DNA of 64,000 nucleotides from Qipengyuania vulgaris (GTDB lineage Bacteria; Pseudomonadota; Alphaproteobacteria; Sphingomonadales; Sphingomonadaceae). Positions within the stretch are counted from its first letter, which is position 1; every line of letters starts with the position of its first letter. The notes under the pieces were generated by a model. The model was not told where the DNA came from. It searched no databases and worked only from the letters and a program-made list of their open reading frames with translations. Positions 1 to 7,314 of the stretch are shown here, one piece after another. The stretch covers positions 412,561 to 476,560 of the forward strand of contig NZ_WTYC01000002.1 of NCBI RefSeq assembly GCF_009827325.1. The letters are read 5' to 3'. Both the position numbers and the translations under genes were made by a program.

Positions 1-978
1 GGCACGAGCGAGGTGGAACACGTCCTTGCTACGCAGACCCTGCTGCTGCGCCCGAGCAGGACCATGGAAATACGCGTCGAGGGTGAGCTTGGCCCCGGAG
101 TTACGCCCAAGGATCTCATCCTGCATATCATCGGCGTGATCGGCACCGCGGGCGGTACAGGCCACGTCATCGAATACCGCGGCGATGTGTTCGAGCGCAT
201 GAGCGTGGAAGGGCGGCTGACAGTCTGCAACATGAGCATCGAGGGCGGCGCGCGCGCCGGGCTGATCGCGCCCGACGAGAACGTTTTCCGATATCTCAAG
301 GGTCGCCCTTACGCACCCTCCGGCGAGGCATGGGATCGGGCCGTTCGGTGGTGGCGCTCGCTCGCTACCGAGGAGGACGCGAATTTCGACAAGTCGGTCG
401 TCATCCAAGCTGAAGATATCGAGCCGACCGTGAGCTGGGGAACTAGCCCGGAGGACGTGGTTGCGATCGGCGGCAACGTCCCCTCACCCGACAGCTTCGG
501 CGATCCTTCCAAGCAGGAAGCGGTACGCAAGAGCCTCTATTACATGGGACTTGCCCCAGGCACTCCGATGGAAGAGGTCGCAGTCGAAAACATCTTCATC
601 GGTTCCTGCACCAACAGTCGGATCGAGGACCTTCGCGCCGCTGCCGATGTCCTGAAAGGCCGCCGAAAGGCACCGGGCGTGCGCTGGGCGATTGCCGTCC
701 CGGGTTCGGGTCTGGTGAAACGCCAGGCGGAAGAAGAGGGTCTGGACCGCATCTTCATCGATGCCGGTTTCGAATGGCGCGAGCCGGGCTGTTCGGCCTG
801 TCTCGCCATGAACCCGGACAAGGTCCCGCCGGGTGAGCGCTGCGCCTCCACTTCGAACCGCAATTTTGTCGGGCGACAGGGTCCCGGATCGCGCACCCAC
901 CTCCTCAGCCCGGCGATGGCCGCCGCCGCCGCAGTGACCGGCCGCCTCACCGATGTACGCAAACTGATGGGCGAGTGA
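1..978 (+). CDS. leuC: 3-isopropylmalate dehydratase large subunit, 5' truncated by window edge
   Basis: Large subunit of isopropylmalate isomerase, which interconverts 2- and 3-isopropylmalate in leucine biosynthesis in the cytoplasm together with LeuD. The frame is open from base 1 and begins with the family motif [14 protein letters not shown], so the true start lies upstream and only about 325 C-terminal residues are visible. The three cysteines that bind the [4Fe-4S] cluster are present: one in GSCTNSR (codon at 607) and two in PGCSACLAM (codons at 790 and 799). The C-terminal [18 protein letters not shown] segment is typical of the aconitase family. A microprotein gene and leuD follow on the same strand, so this is the leuC-leuD operon. 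The GTG at position 13 is not the start. Confidence 0.97.
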   Translation, partial: GTSEVEHVLATQTLLLRPSRTMEIRVEGELGPGVTPKDLILHIIGVIGTAGGTGHVIEYRGDVFERMSVEGRLTVCNMSIEGGARAGLIAPDENVFRYLKGRPYAPSGEAWDRAVRWWRSLATEEDANFDKSVVIQAEDIEPTVSWGTSPEDVVAIGGNVPSPDSFGDPSKQEAVRKSLYYMGLAPGTPMEEVAVENIFIGSCTNSRIEDLRAAADVLKGRRKAPGVRWAIAVPGSGLVKRQAEEEGLDRIFIDAGFEWREPGCSACLAMNPDKVPPGERCASTSNRNFVGRQGPGSRTHLLSPAMAAAAAVTGRLTDVRKLMGE

Positions 979-1017
979 CCCCTTGCCCTCGACGCACGTA
1001 AATCCCATGAGTGGGAC

Positions 1018-1176
1018 ATGACAAAGCTCCCCAAAGGCAAGGCCGCCATCGCCGGTGCGATTGGTTCCGCCGCAATCGCCGCAGCGCTGCTCTATGCGAA
1101 CAAGCGCCGCGAAAAGAAAAACCAACCGAAGCAGCCGGGGCCGATCCCTTCCGGCGAGAAACCGGAGACCGATTGA
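1018..1176 (+). CDS. 52-residue single-pass membrane microprotein between leuC and leuD
   Basis: A short reading frame fills the leuC-leuD spacer. It has a basic N-terminus (MTKLPKGKA), one hydrophobic Ala/Ile-rich segment (about residues 9-26), then a basic stretch [11 protein letters not shown] and a hydrophilic tail. The stop codon overlaps the leuD ATG (TGATG), so the two are translationally coupled. The start is the ATG at 1018; a GTGGG just upstream may be a weak ribosome site. I recognise no domain. My recollection is that similar small proteins sit at this spot in other sphingomonads and are loosely labelled as isopropylmalate isomerase; that is unverified. Coding is inferred from the exact fit in the spacer, the coupling and the coherent membrane-protein pattern. 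Confidence 0.6.
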   Translation: MTKLPKGKAAIAGAIGSAAIAAALLYANKRREKKNQPKQPGPIPSGEKPETD

Positions 1177-1787
1177 TGGACAAGGTGTCGACGATCCATG
1201 GCCGCGCGATCCCGCTGGGCCTCAAGAATGTCGACACCGACGTCATCATCCCGGCGCACTGGCTGAAAACCGTCAGCCGCGAAGGCTTGGGCAAAGGCGC
1301 GTTCGAAACGATCCGCCAGACTCCGGGAAACCCCTTCGATGTCGAGGATTCTGCCGGAGCTCCGATCCTGATCGCGGGCGACAATTTCGGCTGCGGGTCG
1401 AGCCGCGAACACGCGGCTTGGGCCATGCTCGACATGGGCCTCACCGCAGTGATCGCGCCGAGTTTTTCGGACATCTTCTCGGGCAATGCCTTCAAGAACG
1501 GCATCCTCGCGGTCGAACTGCCGCAGGAACAGGTCGACCGGTTGCTCGAAGTGGCGAAGGATCACCCGATCACGATCGACCTAGAAAACCAGGTCGTCAC
1601 CACCCCCTTCCAGGATCGTTTCGCATTCGAAATCGATCCTTTCCGCAAGCAGTGCCTCCTGAATGGCCTCGACGAGATCGGCCTGACGCTGGAACGCGAT
1701 GCGGCAATCGAAAATCACGAGAAACAGCGCGCAGTCGGCCTTCCCTGGCTCGACGCGCCCAGTAAAAACCGGAGAGAACACGCATGA
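1176..1787 (+). CDS. leuD: 3-isopropylmalate dehydratase small subunit
   Basis: Small (swivel-domain) subunit of isopropylmalate isomerase, 203 residues, the usual family length. The N-terminus runs straight into the family core ([20 protein letters not shown]) and the substrate-loop motif [13 protein letters not shown] lies near residue 70. The reading frame is open further upstream, but the ATG at 1176 is chosen because it overlaps the stop of the microprotein gene and gives the normal LeuD N-terminus. The stop overlaps the ATG of the following quinone oxidoreductase (ATGA at 1784), so leuC, the microprotein, leuD and the oxidoreductase probably share one transcript. Confidence 0.96.
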   Translation: MDKVSTIHGRAIPLGLKNVDTDVIIPAHWLKTVSREGLGKGAFETIRQTPGNPFDVEDSAGAPILIAGDNFGCGSSREHAAWAMLDMGLTAVIAPSFSDIFSGNAFKNGILAVELPQEQVDRLLEVAKDHPITIDLENQVVTTPFQDRFAFEIDPFRKQCLLNGLDEIGLTLERDAAIENHEKQRAVGLPWLDAPSKNRREHA

Positions 1788-2782
1788 AAGCAGTCCTGTC
1801 GAAAGAGACCGGCGGCCCCGAAACACTCGTCGTCGAGGAGGTGGACACGCCCACCCCCGCCAAAGGCGAGGTGGTGATCGACGTCGCAGCCTGTGCGATC
1901 AACTTTCCCGACACGCTGATCATCCGCGACATGTACCAGTTCAAGCCGCCCCGCCCCTTCGCACCCGGCGGAGAAATCTCGGGCACGATCGAGGCGCTGG
2001 GCGAAGGCGTCGAGGGATTTGCGGTTGGCGACCGGGTGATCTGCGGCGTCGGCAATGGCGGCTTGCAGGAAAAAGTGGCTGTCTCGGCTGCGCGCCTGTT
2101 CAAGGTACCCGAAGGCATCGACCTGGTCCAGGCATCGGCGCTGCTGATGACCTACGGCACGACGATCCACGGGCTCAAAGACCGCGGCGATATCAAGGAG
2201 GGCGAGACCGTCCTGATACTTGGCGCGGCTGGCGGTGTGGGCCTCTCGGCGGTCGAACTCGCCAAGGCCTATGGCGGCCGCGTGGTCGCTGCAGTCTCTA
2301 CCGAGGAGAAGGGCGATGTGGCGAAGAAGGCCGGGGCCGATGAGGTCGTGATCTATCCTCGCGCACCCTTCGACAAGGACCAGTCCAAGGCGCTGGCGCA
2401 GGCGTTCAAGGATGCGGTCGGCCCGAATGGCGCCGACATCGTTTACGACATCGTCGGCGGAGACTATTCCGAACCGGCCCTGCGCTCGATCGCCTGGGAG
2501 GGGCGCTTCCTCGTGGTCGGCTTCCCGGCAGGAATCGCGAAGATGCCGCTCAACCTCACCCTGCTCAAGAGCTGCGACATTCGCGGCATCTTCTGGGGCG
2601 CGTTCACTGCGCGCGAGCCGGAGCGGAACAATGCCAATATCGCCGAGCTGTTCGACCTCTGGAAGGCTGGCAAGATCAATCCGCTGATCAGCGAAACCTA
2701 TTCCCTCGATCGCGCGCATGAGGCGATCGCCAAGCTAGAAAATCGAGGCGCCATCGGCAAGCTCGTGGTGACAATGGATTAA
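1784..2782 (+). CDS. NADPH:quinone oxidoreductase family protein (zinc-free MDR)
   Basis: A 332-residue member of the medium-chain dehydrogenase/reductase superfamily, quinone oxidoreductase branch, probably an NADPH-dependent reductase of quinones or enones in the cytoplasm. It has the N-terminal GroES-like fold ([32 protein letters not shown]) and a Rossmann fold with the nucleotide motif [18 protein letters not shown] near residue 150. The zinc ligands of alcohol dehydrogenases are absent, as expected for this branch. The start codon overlaps the leuD stop by 4 bases. Co-transcription with leucine genes may be organisational only; the physiological substrate cannot be read from sequence. 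Confidence 0.9.
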   Translation: MKAVLSKETGGPETLVVEEVDTPTPAKGEVVIDVAACAINFPDTLIIRDMYQFKPPRPFAPGGEISGTIEALGEGVEGFAVGDRVICGVGNGGLQEKVAVSAARLFKVPEGIDLVQASALLMTYGTTIHGLKDRGDIKEGETVLILGAAGGVGLSAVELAKAYGGRVVAAVSTEEKGDVAKKAGADEVVIYPRAPFDKDQSKALAQAFKDAVGPNGADIVYDIVGGDYSEPALRSIAWEGRFLVVGFPAGIAKMPLNLTLLKSCDIRGIFWGAFTAREPERNNANIAELFDLWKAGKINPLISETYSLDRAHEAIAKLENRGAIGKLVVTMD

Positions 2783-2854
2783 TCCTGCCGAGCGTACTTG
2801 CTCCCCTGCGGCGCGAGGCCTATCCGGGAAGCAACTTCTTCCAAGGGGAATGAC

Positions 2855-3181
2855 ATGACCGACTTCAAGGATCGCGAACGCGGCGAAGAAACCAAATACG
2901 CCTTCGACCAGGAAACGGATTTCAAGATCGCCGCACGCCGTAATCGTCTGCTGGGCGAATGGGCCGCCGGGCTCATGGGCCTCACCGCAGAGGAAACCGA
3001 TGCCTACAAGAAGGCTGTCGTCCAAGCCGACTTCGAGGAAGCTGGCGATGAGGATGTGGTCCGCAAGCTGCTGGGCGATCTGACCGCCGCCGAGTGCGAC
3101 GTTTCCGAAGCGGACATCCGCACCAAGCTGGACGAATGCTCGGTCGAGGCGCGCCGCCAGTTCATGAGCGATCAGAAGTAA
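2855..3181 (+). CDS. F1-ATPase zeta-type inhibitor (DUF1476 family)
   Basis: A 108-residue, highly charged helical protein of the DUF1476 family, to which the Paracoccus denitrificans zeta subunit belongs; that subunit blocks reverse rotation (ATP hydrolysis) of the F1FO ATP synthase. The N-terminus FKDRERGEETKYAFDQE, the inhibitory segment in that family, is conserved, followed by RRNRLLGEWAAGLMGL and a C-terminal helical bundle ending RRQFMSDQK. The ATG at 2855 is chosen over upstream in-frame starts because AAGGGG sits at the right distance and the family N-terminus begins here. A BolA-like gene follows 5 bases after the stop. Inhibitory activity is inferred from family membership. Confidence 0.88.
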   Translation: MTDFKDRERGEETKYAFDQETDFKIAARRNRLLGEWAAGLMGLTAEETDAYKKAVVQADFEEAGDEDVVRKLLGDLTAAECDVSEADIRTKLDECSVEARRQFMSDQK

Positions 3182-3186
3182 ACGTC

Positions 3187-3420
3187 ATGCCGATGAAATC
3201 CGAAGATATCGTCGCTCTCATCGAAGAAGCACTTCCGGGCGCCAAGGTTGAGATGCGCGACCTTGCAGGCGATAACGACCATTGGGCGGCGAAAGTCACA
3301 GCGCCCCAATTCGCCGGCAAGACGCGTGTCGCGCAGCACAAGCTGGTGTACGACGCCCTTGGCTCGCGGATGGGGGGCGAACTCCACGCCTTGCAACTGA
3401 CCACCCAAGCCCCCAACTAA
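3187..3420 (+). CDS. BolA/IbaG family protein
   Basis: A 77-residue BolA-fold protein. BolA proteins bind [2Fe-2S] clusters jointly with monothiol CGFS glutaredoxins and act in iron-sulfur handling or iron sensing. The family hallmarks are AKVEMRDLAGDNDHWAAKV and the FAGKTRVAQHKLVYDALG segment, where the conserved His lies. It starts 5 bases after the zeta inhibitor stop; a second ATG two codons downstream is an alternative start. The next gene, 39 bases on, encodes a CGFS glutaredoxin, the expected partner, which supports the call. The short length places it with the IbaG-like single-domain forms. Confidence 0.93.
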   Translation: MPMKSEDIVALIEEALPGAKVEMRDLAGDNDHWAAKVTAPQFAGKTRVAQHKLVYDALGSRMGGELHALQLTTQAPN

Positions 3421-3459
3421 TTTCCTGACAGTTTCAGCAATTCCAGAGGCAGGGCACTT

Positions 3460-3792
3460 ATGTCCGACGTAAATTCGCGCATCTCCGACATCGTCAAAGG
3501 CAATGACGTCGTCCTCTTCATGAAGGGCACCCCGCTCTTCCCCCAGTGCGGCTTTTCCAGTCGTGCCGTGGCCATCCTCGACCATTGCGGCGTCGCATAT
3601 GACAGCGTCGACGTGCTGCAGGACATGGAAATCCGCCAGGGCATCAAGGCCTATTCCGACTGGCCCACGATCCCCCAGCTTTATGTGAAAGGCGAATTCC
3701 TCGGCGGCAGCGACATCATGATGGAGATGTTCGAGGCCGGCGAACTCAAGCAGTTGATGGACGAAAAGCAGGTCGCCAAAGCCGAAAGCTGA
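3460..3792 (+). CDS. grxD: Monothiol CGFS glutaredoxin, Grx4 type
   Basis: A 110-residue monothiol glutaredoxin of the Grx4/Grx5 class, which carries and transfers [2Fe-2S] clusters using glutathione. The active-site motif CGFS is seen in MKGTPLFPQCGFSS (residues about 22-35), with the WPTIPQLYVKGEFLGGSDIM segment that holds the cis-Pro and glutathione-binding GG. Only one cysteine is in the active site, so it is a cluster-carrier type rather than a dithiol reductase. It lies directly after its likely BolA partner, and a strong intrinsic terminator follows the stop, closing the zeta inhibitor-BolA-Grx unit. Confidence 0.97.
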   Translation: MSDVNSRISDIVKGNDVVLFMKGTPLFPQCGFSSRAVAILDHCGVAYDSVDVLQDMEIRQGIKAYSDWPTIPQLYVKGEFLGGSDIMMEMFEAGELKQLMDEKQVAKAES

Positions 3793-3815
3793 ACCTTCAA
3801 CGAAACCCAAAAGAG

Positions 3816-3852
3816 AAAGGCCCGCCCAGGGGACAACCGGGCGGGCCTTTTT
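3816..3852 (+). terminator. Rho-independent terminator after grxD
   Basis: A perfect GC-rich stem AAAGGCCCGCCC / GGGCGGGCCTTT with a short loop is followed by a T-run. It lies 24 bases after the glutaredoxin stop. The A-tract on the 5' side means it could also work on the minus strand, but no minus-strand gene ends here. Confidence 0.9.
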
Positions 3853-3863
3853 GTTTGATCGGG

Positions 3864-3897
3864 GAGGCGGACACAGGAGACCGGGACGGTCCGCCTC
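3864..3897. other. Second hairpin of unknown role
   Basis: Nine-base inverted repeat GAGGCGGAC / GTCCGCCTC around a 16-base loop, right after the grxD terminator. No T-run follows on either side, so it is not an obvious terminator. Its role is unknown; the rest of the gap up to the Nudix gene shows nothing else. Confidence 0.4.
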
Positions 3898-4080
3898 TCG
3901 AAGACCTTTGGGACGCCAATAACTATGCACGACACGTGCCAAACTCGGGGTCAGCCAGAATTCCGCCCAGTTCGATGGTTAACACCGATTTTCGCTGGAG
4001 CCGGTGTGTAAGAGTTTCCGACGGGCCGCGTTAACTATCGCACCTTGGCAAGACGGGTAGTTGGCGGCAGACAGGGCGCC

Positions 4081-4863
4081 ATGAGCGCGAACCACGACAG
4101 CCCGCCCGATGGAATACCCGCAGCAACGGTAGTCATCTTCCGCAATGCCCGGGATGGCGGTGCGCCGGAAATCCTGATGACCGTCCGCTCTCGAGAGATG
4201 GTGTTTGCAGGGGGTATGGCGGTCTTTCCCGGCGGCCGCGTCGATCCGGCGGATTTCGAACTGGGCGCGATGATCGGCGGACCGCTCGATCCCGAGGAAG
4301 CCGCGCACCAGATTGCGGTTGTACGCGAAACGCTGGAAGAAACCGGCCTCGTCATCGGCTTGGCGGGCGATATCGATGGCGCCAAGGCGCGTGCGGCGCG
4401 CCGATACCTCCTTGAAACCGGAGATCTCGCCAGCGTACTCGACCATTTCGGTTGGGAACTCGACCTTGCTCAGCTCACACCATTTGCGCGCTGGTACCCT
4501 AAGAACGAACGCATCCCCCGCGTCTATGATACGCGCTTTTACATTGCCGATCTCGGTACCGGTGCGGTAGAAATCGAAGCTGATCTTTCGGAGAACACGC
4601 ACCTGTTCTGGATCACTGCACAAGGCGCGCTCGATGCGGCAGAGCGAGGAGAGATCAAGGTCATCTTTCCGACTCGTCGTAACCTTGAACGCTTGGCCCT
4701 GTTCGAAGATTTCGCCGCTGCCAAGGATCAGGCCGAGCAAATCCCGGTACGCACGATTTCGCCATTCATGGGAGAGCGCGAGGGCACGCGCTGGCTCGAG
4801 ATCGGGGAAGACCTGGGTTATCCGGTTACCGGAGAGCCATTGGATAAGGTGGCGCGGGGGTGA
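4081..4863 (+). CDS. Nudix hydrolase, NUDT19/NUDT7-like
   Basis: A 260-residue Nudix-fold hydrolase that probably cleaves a nucleoside-diphosphate-linked compound; the long form resembles CoA- or acyl-CoA-type Nudix enzymes. The FPGGRVDPAD segment is separated from the catalytic helix RETLEETGL (REx2EExGx box) by an insertion, as in NUDT19-like proteins. Thus the Nudix box is split but its metal-binding glutamates are intact. The ATG at 4081 (MSANHDSPP) is preferred to a TTG at 4045 that would add 12 unconserved residues. It stands alone, with no overlapping neighbours. The exact substrate is not determinable here. Confidence 0.85.
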   Translation: MSANHDSPPDGIPAATVVIFRNARDGGAPEILMTVRSREMVFAGGMAVFPGGRVDPADFELGAMIGGPLDPEEAAHQIAVVRETLEETGLVIGLAGDIDGAKARAARRYLLETGDLASVLDHFGWELDLAQLTPFARWYPKNERIPRVYDTRFYIADLGTGAVEIEADLSENTHLFWITAQGALDAAERGEIKVIFPTRRNLERLALFEDFAAAKDQAEQIPVRTISPFMGEREGTRWLEIGEDLGYPVTGEPLDKVARG

Positions 4864-5093
4864 CGCTGCCTTCGGCTACATGACACCTAACTATCGCGGT
4901 TTCGTCAACTAAGTGGTCCCTTTCATCTAATTCCACCATTTTCGAGTTTTGGCATTCGGTCAATCGGTCGGCTTCCGCATAGGTCTAGCTACGATTTTCC
5001 TGATTCCGAACGTCGCAAAGAAGCAAGAATGCGGTCGCGCGCCTCGCTTTTCGATATAACGTATTCGCAGGCGAAGCGAGCCTGCGATGACTC

Positions 5094-5121
5094 TTGCATA
5101 TGCTGCCTTTTAGAACATAAT
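5094..5121 (+). promoter_or_regulatory. Predicted sigma70-type promoter of imuA
   Basis: TTGCAT (5094-5099) and CATAAT (5116-5121) are separated by 16 bases and resemble -35 and -10 elements. Transcription would start about 7 bases on, at or just before the imuA ATG at 5130, implying a leaderless mRNA. The -10 element overlaps the LexA box, as expected for repression. Confidence 0.5.
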
Positions 5122-5127
5122 AGGAAC
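5113..5127. promoter_or_regulatory. LexA (SOS) box, GAAC-N7-GAAC
   Basis: Exact match to the alphaproteobacterial LexA operator, a direct repeat GTTC-N7-GTTC read here as GAAC-ATAATAG-GAAC. It ends two bases before the imuA start codon. LexA bound here would block the mutasome operon until DNA damage. Confidence 0.9.
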
Positions 5128-5129
5128 AT

Positions 5130-5897
5130 ATGCCCGATTCGCCCATCCTGCGCATGGCCCTGACCCCAAGGCCCGTGGCGACACCCCCGTCATCTTTAGC
5201 GGGGGTTCTGGCCTTCGGTATGCCTGTGGTCGACAGCTGGTTGAAAGGCGGCCTGCGACGTGACGGGGTGCATGAATTCTATGTCGCTCCTGAAAGTGAA
5301 CCGGGGGCAGCAGCGGCAGTGGCATTGTTGCTCGGCGCGCGCGCTTGCGCGGGGAAGCGGCCGCTGATGTGGCTGCGGATTGCCGGGGGCAGGCCGAGCG
5401 GGCGCCCTTATGCGCCAGGGCTGGTCGAACTGGGAATGAATCCTGATGCCGTACTGCTAATGGAGCCTCCGGATCTCGACGCCCTGCTGATCGCTGGAGT
5501 GGAGAGCGTTCGCCACGGCGGGGCGAGCGCGGTGGTACTCGAAGTACATGGTCGCGCGCCGCGGCTCGATCTCACCGCCTCGCGCCGGCTTGCGCTTGCT
5601 GCTGAGCGGAGCGGGGCCATAGTGTTGCTGGTTCGCAGCGGCGCGGCGCCGGTATCAAGCGCCGCACACAGCCGCTGGGAAGTGGCCAGCGCTCCCTCCG
5701 CCGCTCTGGCCACGAAAGCACCTGGGCACCCGGTGTTCGACCTCAAACTGCTGCGCCAACGCGGCGGGCCCGATGGACTGCATGTGCAACTGGAATGGAA
5801 CCGTGAGCAAGCTGTATTCCGAACGCCGCTATCTGGCAGCGCACCTGCCGTTCCTGCCCGCGGAACGGCGGATCGCCGCCGGCACCGCGCCGCCTGA
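5130..5897 (+). CDS. imuA: ImuA, RecA-like mutasome accessory protein
   Basis: A 255-residue ImuA protein, first gene of the SOS-induced mutasome (ImuA-ImuB-DnaE2) that carries out error-prone translesion synthesis. The protein shows the ImuA/SulA-related RecA-like core: GMPVVDSWLKGGLRRDGVHEF (Walker-A region lacking the classical GKT), ARACAGKRPLMWLRI, and a VVLEVHGRAPRLDLTASRRL strand-helix unit. The ATG at 5130 lies two bases after the LexA box with no room for a ribosome site, so either the message is leaderless or the ATG at 5154 is used. The 3' end overlaps imuB by about 95 bases in another frame. Confidence 0.88.
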   Translation: MPDSPILRMALTPRPVATPPSSLAGVLAFGMPVVDSWLKGGLRRDGVHEFYVAPESEPGAAAAVALLLGARACAGKRPLMWLRIAGGRPSGRPYAPGLVELGMNPDAVLLMEPPDLDALLIAGVESVRHGGASAVVLEVHGRAPRLDLTASRRLALAAERSGAIVLLVRSGAAPVSSAAHSRWEVASAPSAALATKAPGHPVFDLKLLRQRGGPDGLHVQLEWNREQAVFRTPLSGSAPAVPARGTADRRRHRAA

Positions 5898-7314
5898 CGC
5901 GCCATTCGCGGTGATCGAGAAGCAGCGCGGTGCGCTGCGGATCGTCGCGCTGGCACCATGCGCGTGCGCACTCGGGCTGAGCCCGGGCATGGCGCTGGCT
6001 GACGCGCGGGCGCGCGTGCCCGAACTTGTCGCCTTTCCCGAGGATGCCAAGGCCGACCACGCGCTGCTCGTTTGGCTGGTCGAGGCGTGCGAACGCTATA
6101 CGCCGGCTGTCGCGGCGGCGGGGGACGCAGCGCTGGTGCTCGATTTGACCGGCTGCCTCGAAGAGAGGGGGCAAAGCGAGGCGGATGTGGCGACCGATCT
6201 CGCCGCCCGGCTCGCGCGGCGGGGTTTGCGGGCGAGGCTCGCCCATGCCGCCACCCCCGATGCGGCGTTGGCGTTGGCGCGGTTCGGAGCGGGCGACATC
6301 GCAAGCCTGCCGGTGGCCGCACTCGACTTGAGCAGCGACAGGCATCTGGCGCTCACCCGCGCAGGCCTGCGCACGATCGGCGACCTTGCCGCGCGCCCGC
6401 GTGCCCCGCTCAGGGCACGTTTCGGGCGCGAGCTGCCTATACGGCTGGCGCGGCTGCTGGAGGAGGAAGACCGGCGGATCACCCCACACCGCACGCCCTC
6501 GGTGGTCTGGGCCGAACAGCGCTTCGCCGAGCCGATGGCGACGGTTTCGCCGCTGCTCGAGGTGATCGCGCGGCTGGCGGACGACCTCGAAACCCAACTC
6601 ACCGGGCGCGGCGCTGGCGGTCGCCGGTTCGATGCGGCGCTGTTTCGTACCGACGGACATGTTGCGCGGCTGACCGTCCTCTGCGGACGCCCCCTGCGCG
6701 ATCCTGTGGCGATCCGCGCGCTGTTCGCGGAACGGCTCGAATCGCTTGCCGACCCGCTCGATCCCGGTTTCGGCTACGACATGGTCCGGCTGGCTGCGCC
6801 GCTGGTGGAGAAGCTGGATCACGAGCAGCCCGATCTTGCAGGAGAGGACGCCACGAAGTCCGACCTCGCTCCGCTGATCGACCGATTGAAGGTCCGCTTC
6901 GGCGCGCACAGCGTGAGCCGCTTCCGCCCCCGCGACGAGCATCTGCCCGAATATGCCGCGACCCGCGCCCCGCCCGAAGCCGGACCATTCGCGTGGCCGA
7001 CCCCCGAGCCGGACGAGCCGCCGCTGCGCCCGCTGTTCCTCTACGATCCGCCACAGCGCGTGAACGTGATTGCCGAAGTGCCCGATGGCCCTCCGCGCCG
7101 CTTTGGCTGGCGCGGAGGGCAGCACCGCGTGGTGCGTCACGAAGGCCCCGAACGGATCGCCTATCCCTGGTGGAAGCACCCCGAGGGGCACGGTCCGACG
7201 CGCGACTACTACCGGGTGGAGGACGATACAGGGCAGCGCTTCTGGCTGTTCCGTCACGGTCTCTACAGCGAGAACGAGCACCCGGACTGGTACATCCACG
7301 GCCTGTTCGCGTGA
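5803..7314 (+). CDS. imuB: ImuB, catalytically inactive Y-family polymerase homologue
   Basis: About 503 residues. ImuB is a Y-family polymerase relative that has lost the catalytic acidic residues and serves as the hub linking ImuA, the beta clamp and DnaE2. The N-terminus YLAAHLPFLPAERR is characteristic; the usual polymerase DxD positions are replaced (FAVIEKQRGALRIVA), while VLDLTGC keeps a single acidic residue. A little-finger region and the conserved C-terminus ending DWYIHGLFA follow. The GTG at 5803 is chosen because it gives the normal family N-terminus; the upstream ATG at 5773 would add residues that are not family-like. Its stop overlaps the dnaE2 GTG (GTGA at 7311). Confidence 0.9.
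   Translation: MSKLYSERRYLAAHLPFLPAERRIAAGTAPPDAPFAVIEKQRGALRIVALAPCACALGLSPGMALADARARVPELVAFPEDAKADHALLVWLVEACERYTPAVAAAGDAALVLDLTGCLEERGQSEADVATDLAARLARRGLRARLAHAATPDAALALARFGAGDIASLPVAALDLSSDRHLALTRAGLRTIGDLAARPRAPLRARFGRELPIRLARLLEEEDRRITPHRTPSVVWAEQRFAEPMATVSPLLEVIARLADDLETQLTGRGAGGRRFDAALFRTDGHVARLTVLCGRPLRDPVAIRALFAERLESLADPLDPGFGYDMVRLAAPLVEKLDHEQPDLAGEDATKSDLAPLIDRLKVRFGAHSVSRFRPRDEHLPEYAATRAPPEAGPFAWPTPEPDEPPLRPLFLYDPPQRVNVIAEVPDGPPRRFGWRGGQHRVVRHEGPERIAYPWWKHPEGHGPTRDYYRVEDDTGQRFWLFRHGLYSENEHPDWYIHGLFA

Noticed and set aside
6072..7310. Open frame extending dnaE2 far upstream
   Set aside because: It is the other-frame shadow of imuB; the GTG at 7311 overlapping the imuB stop gives the normal DnaE2 length and N-terminus.
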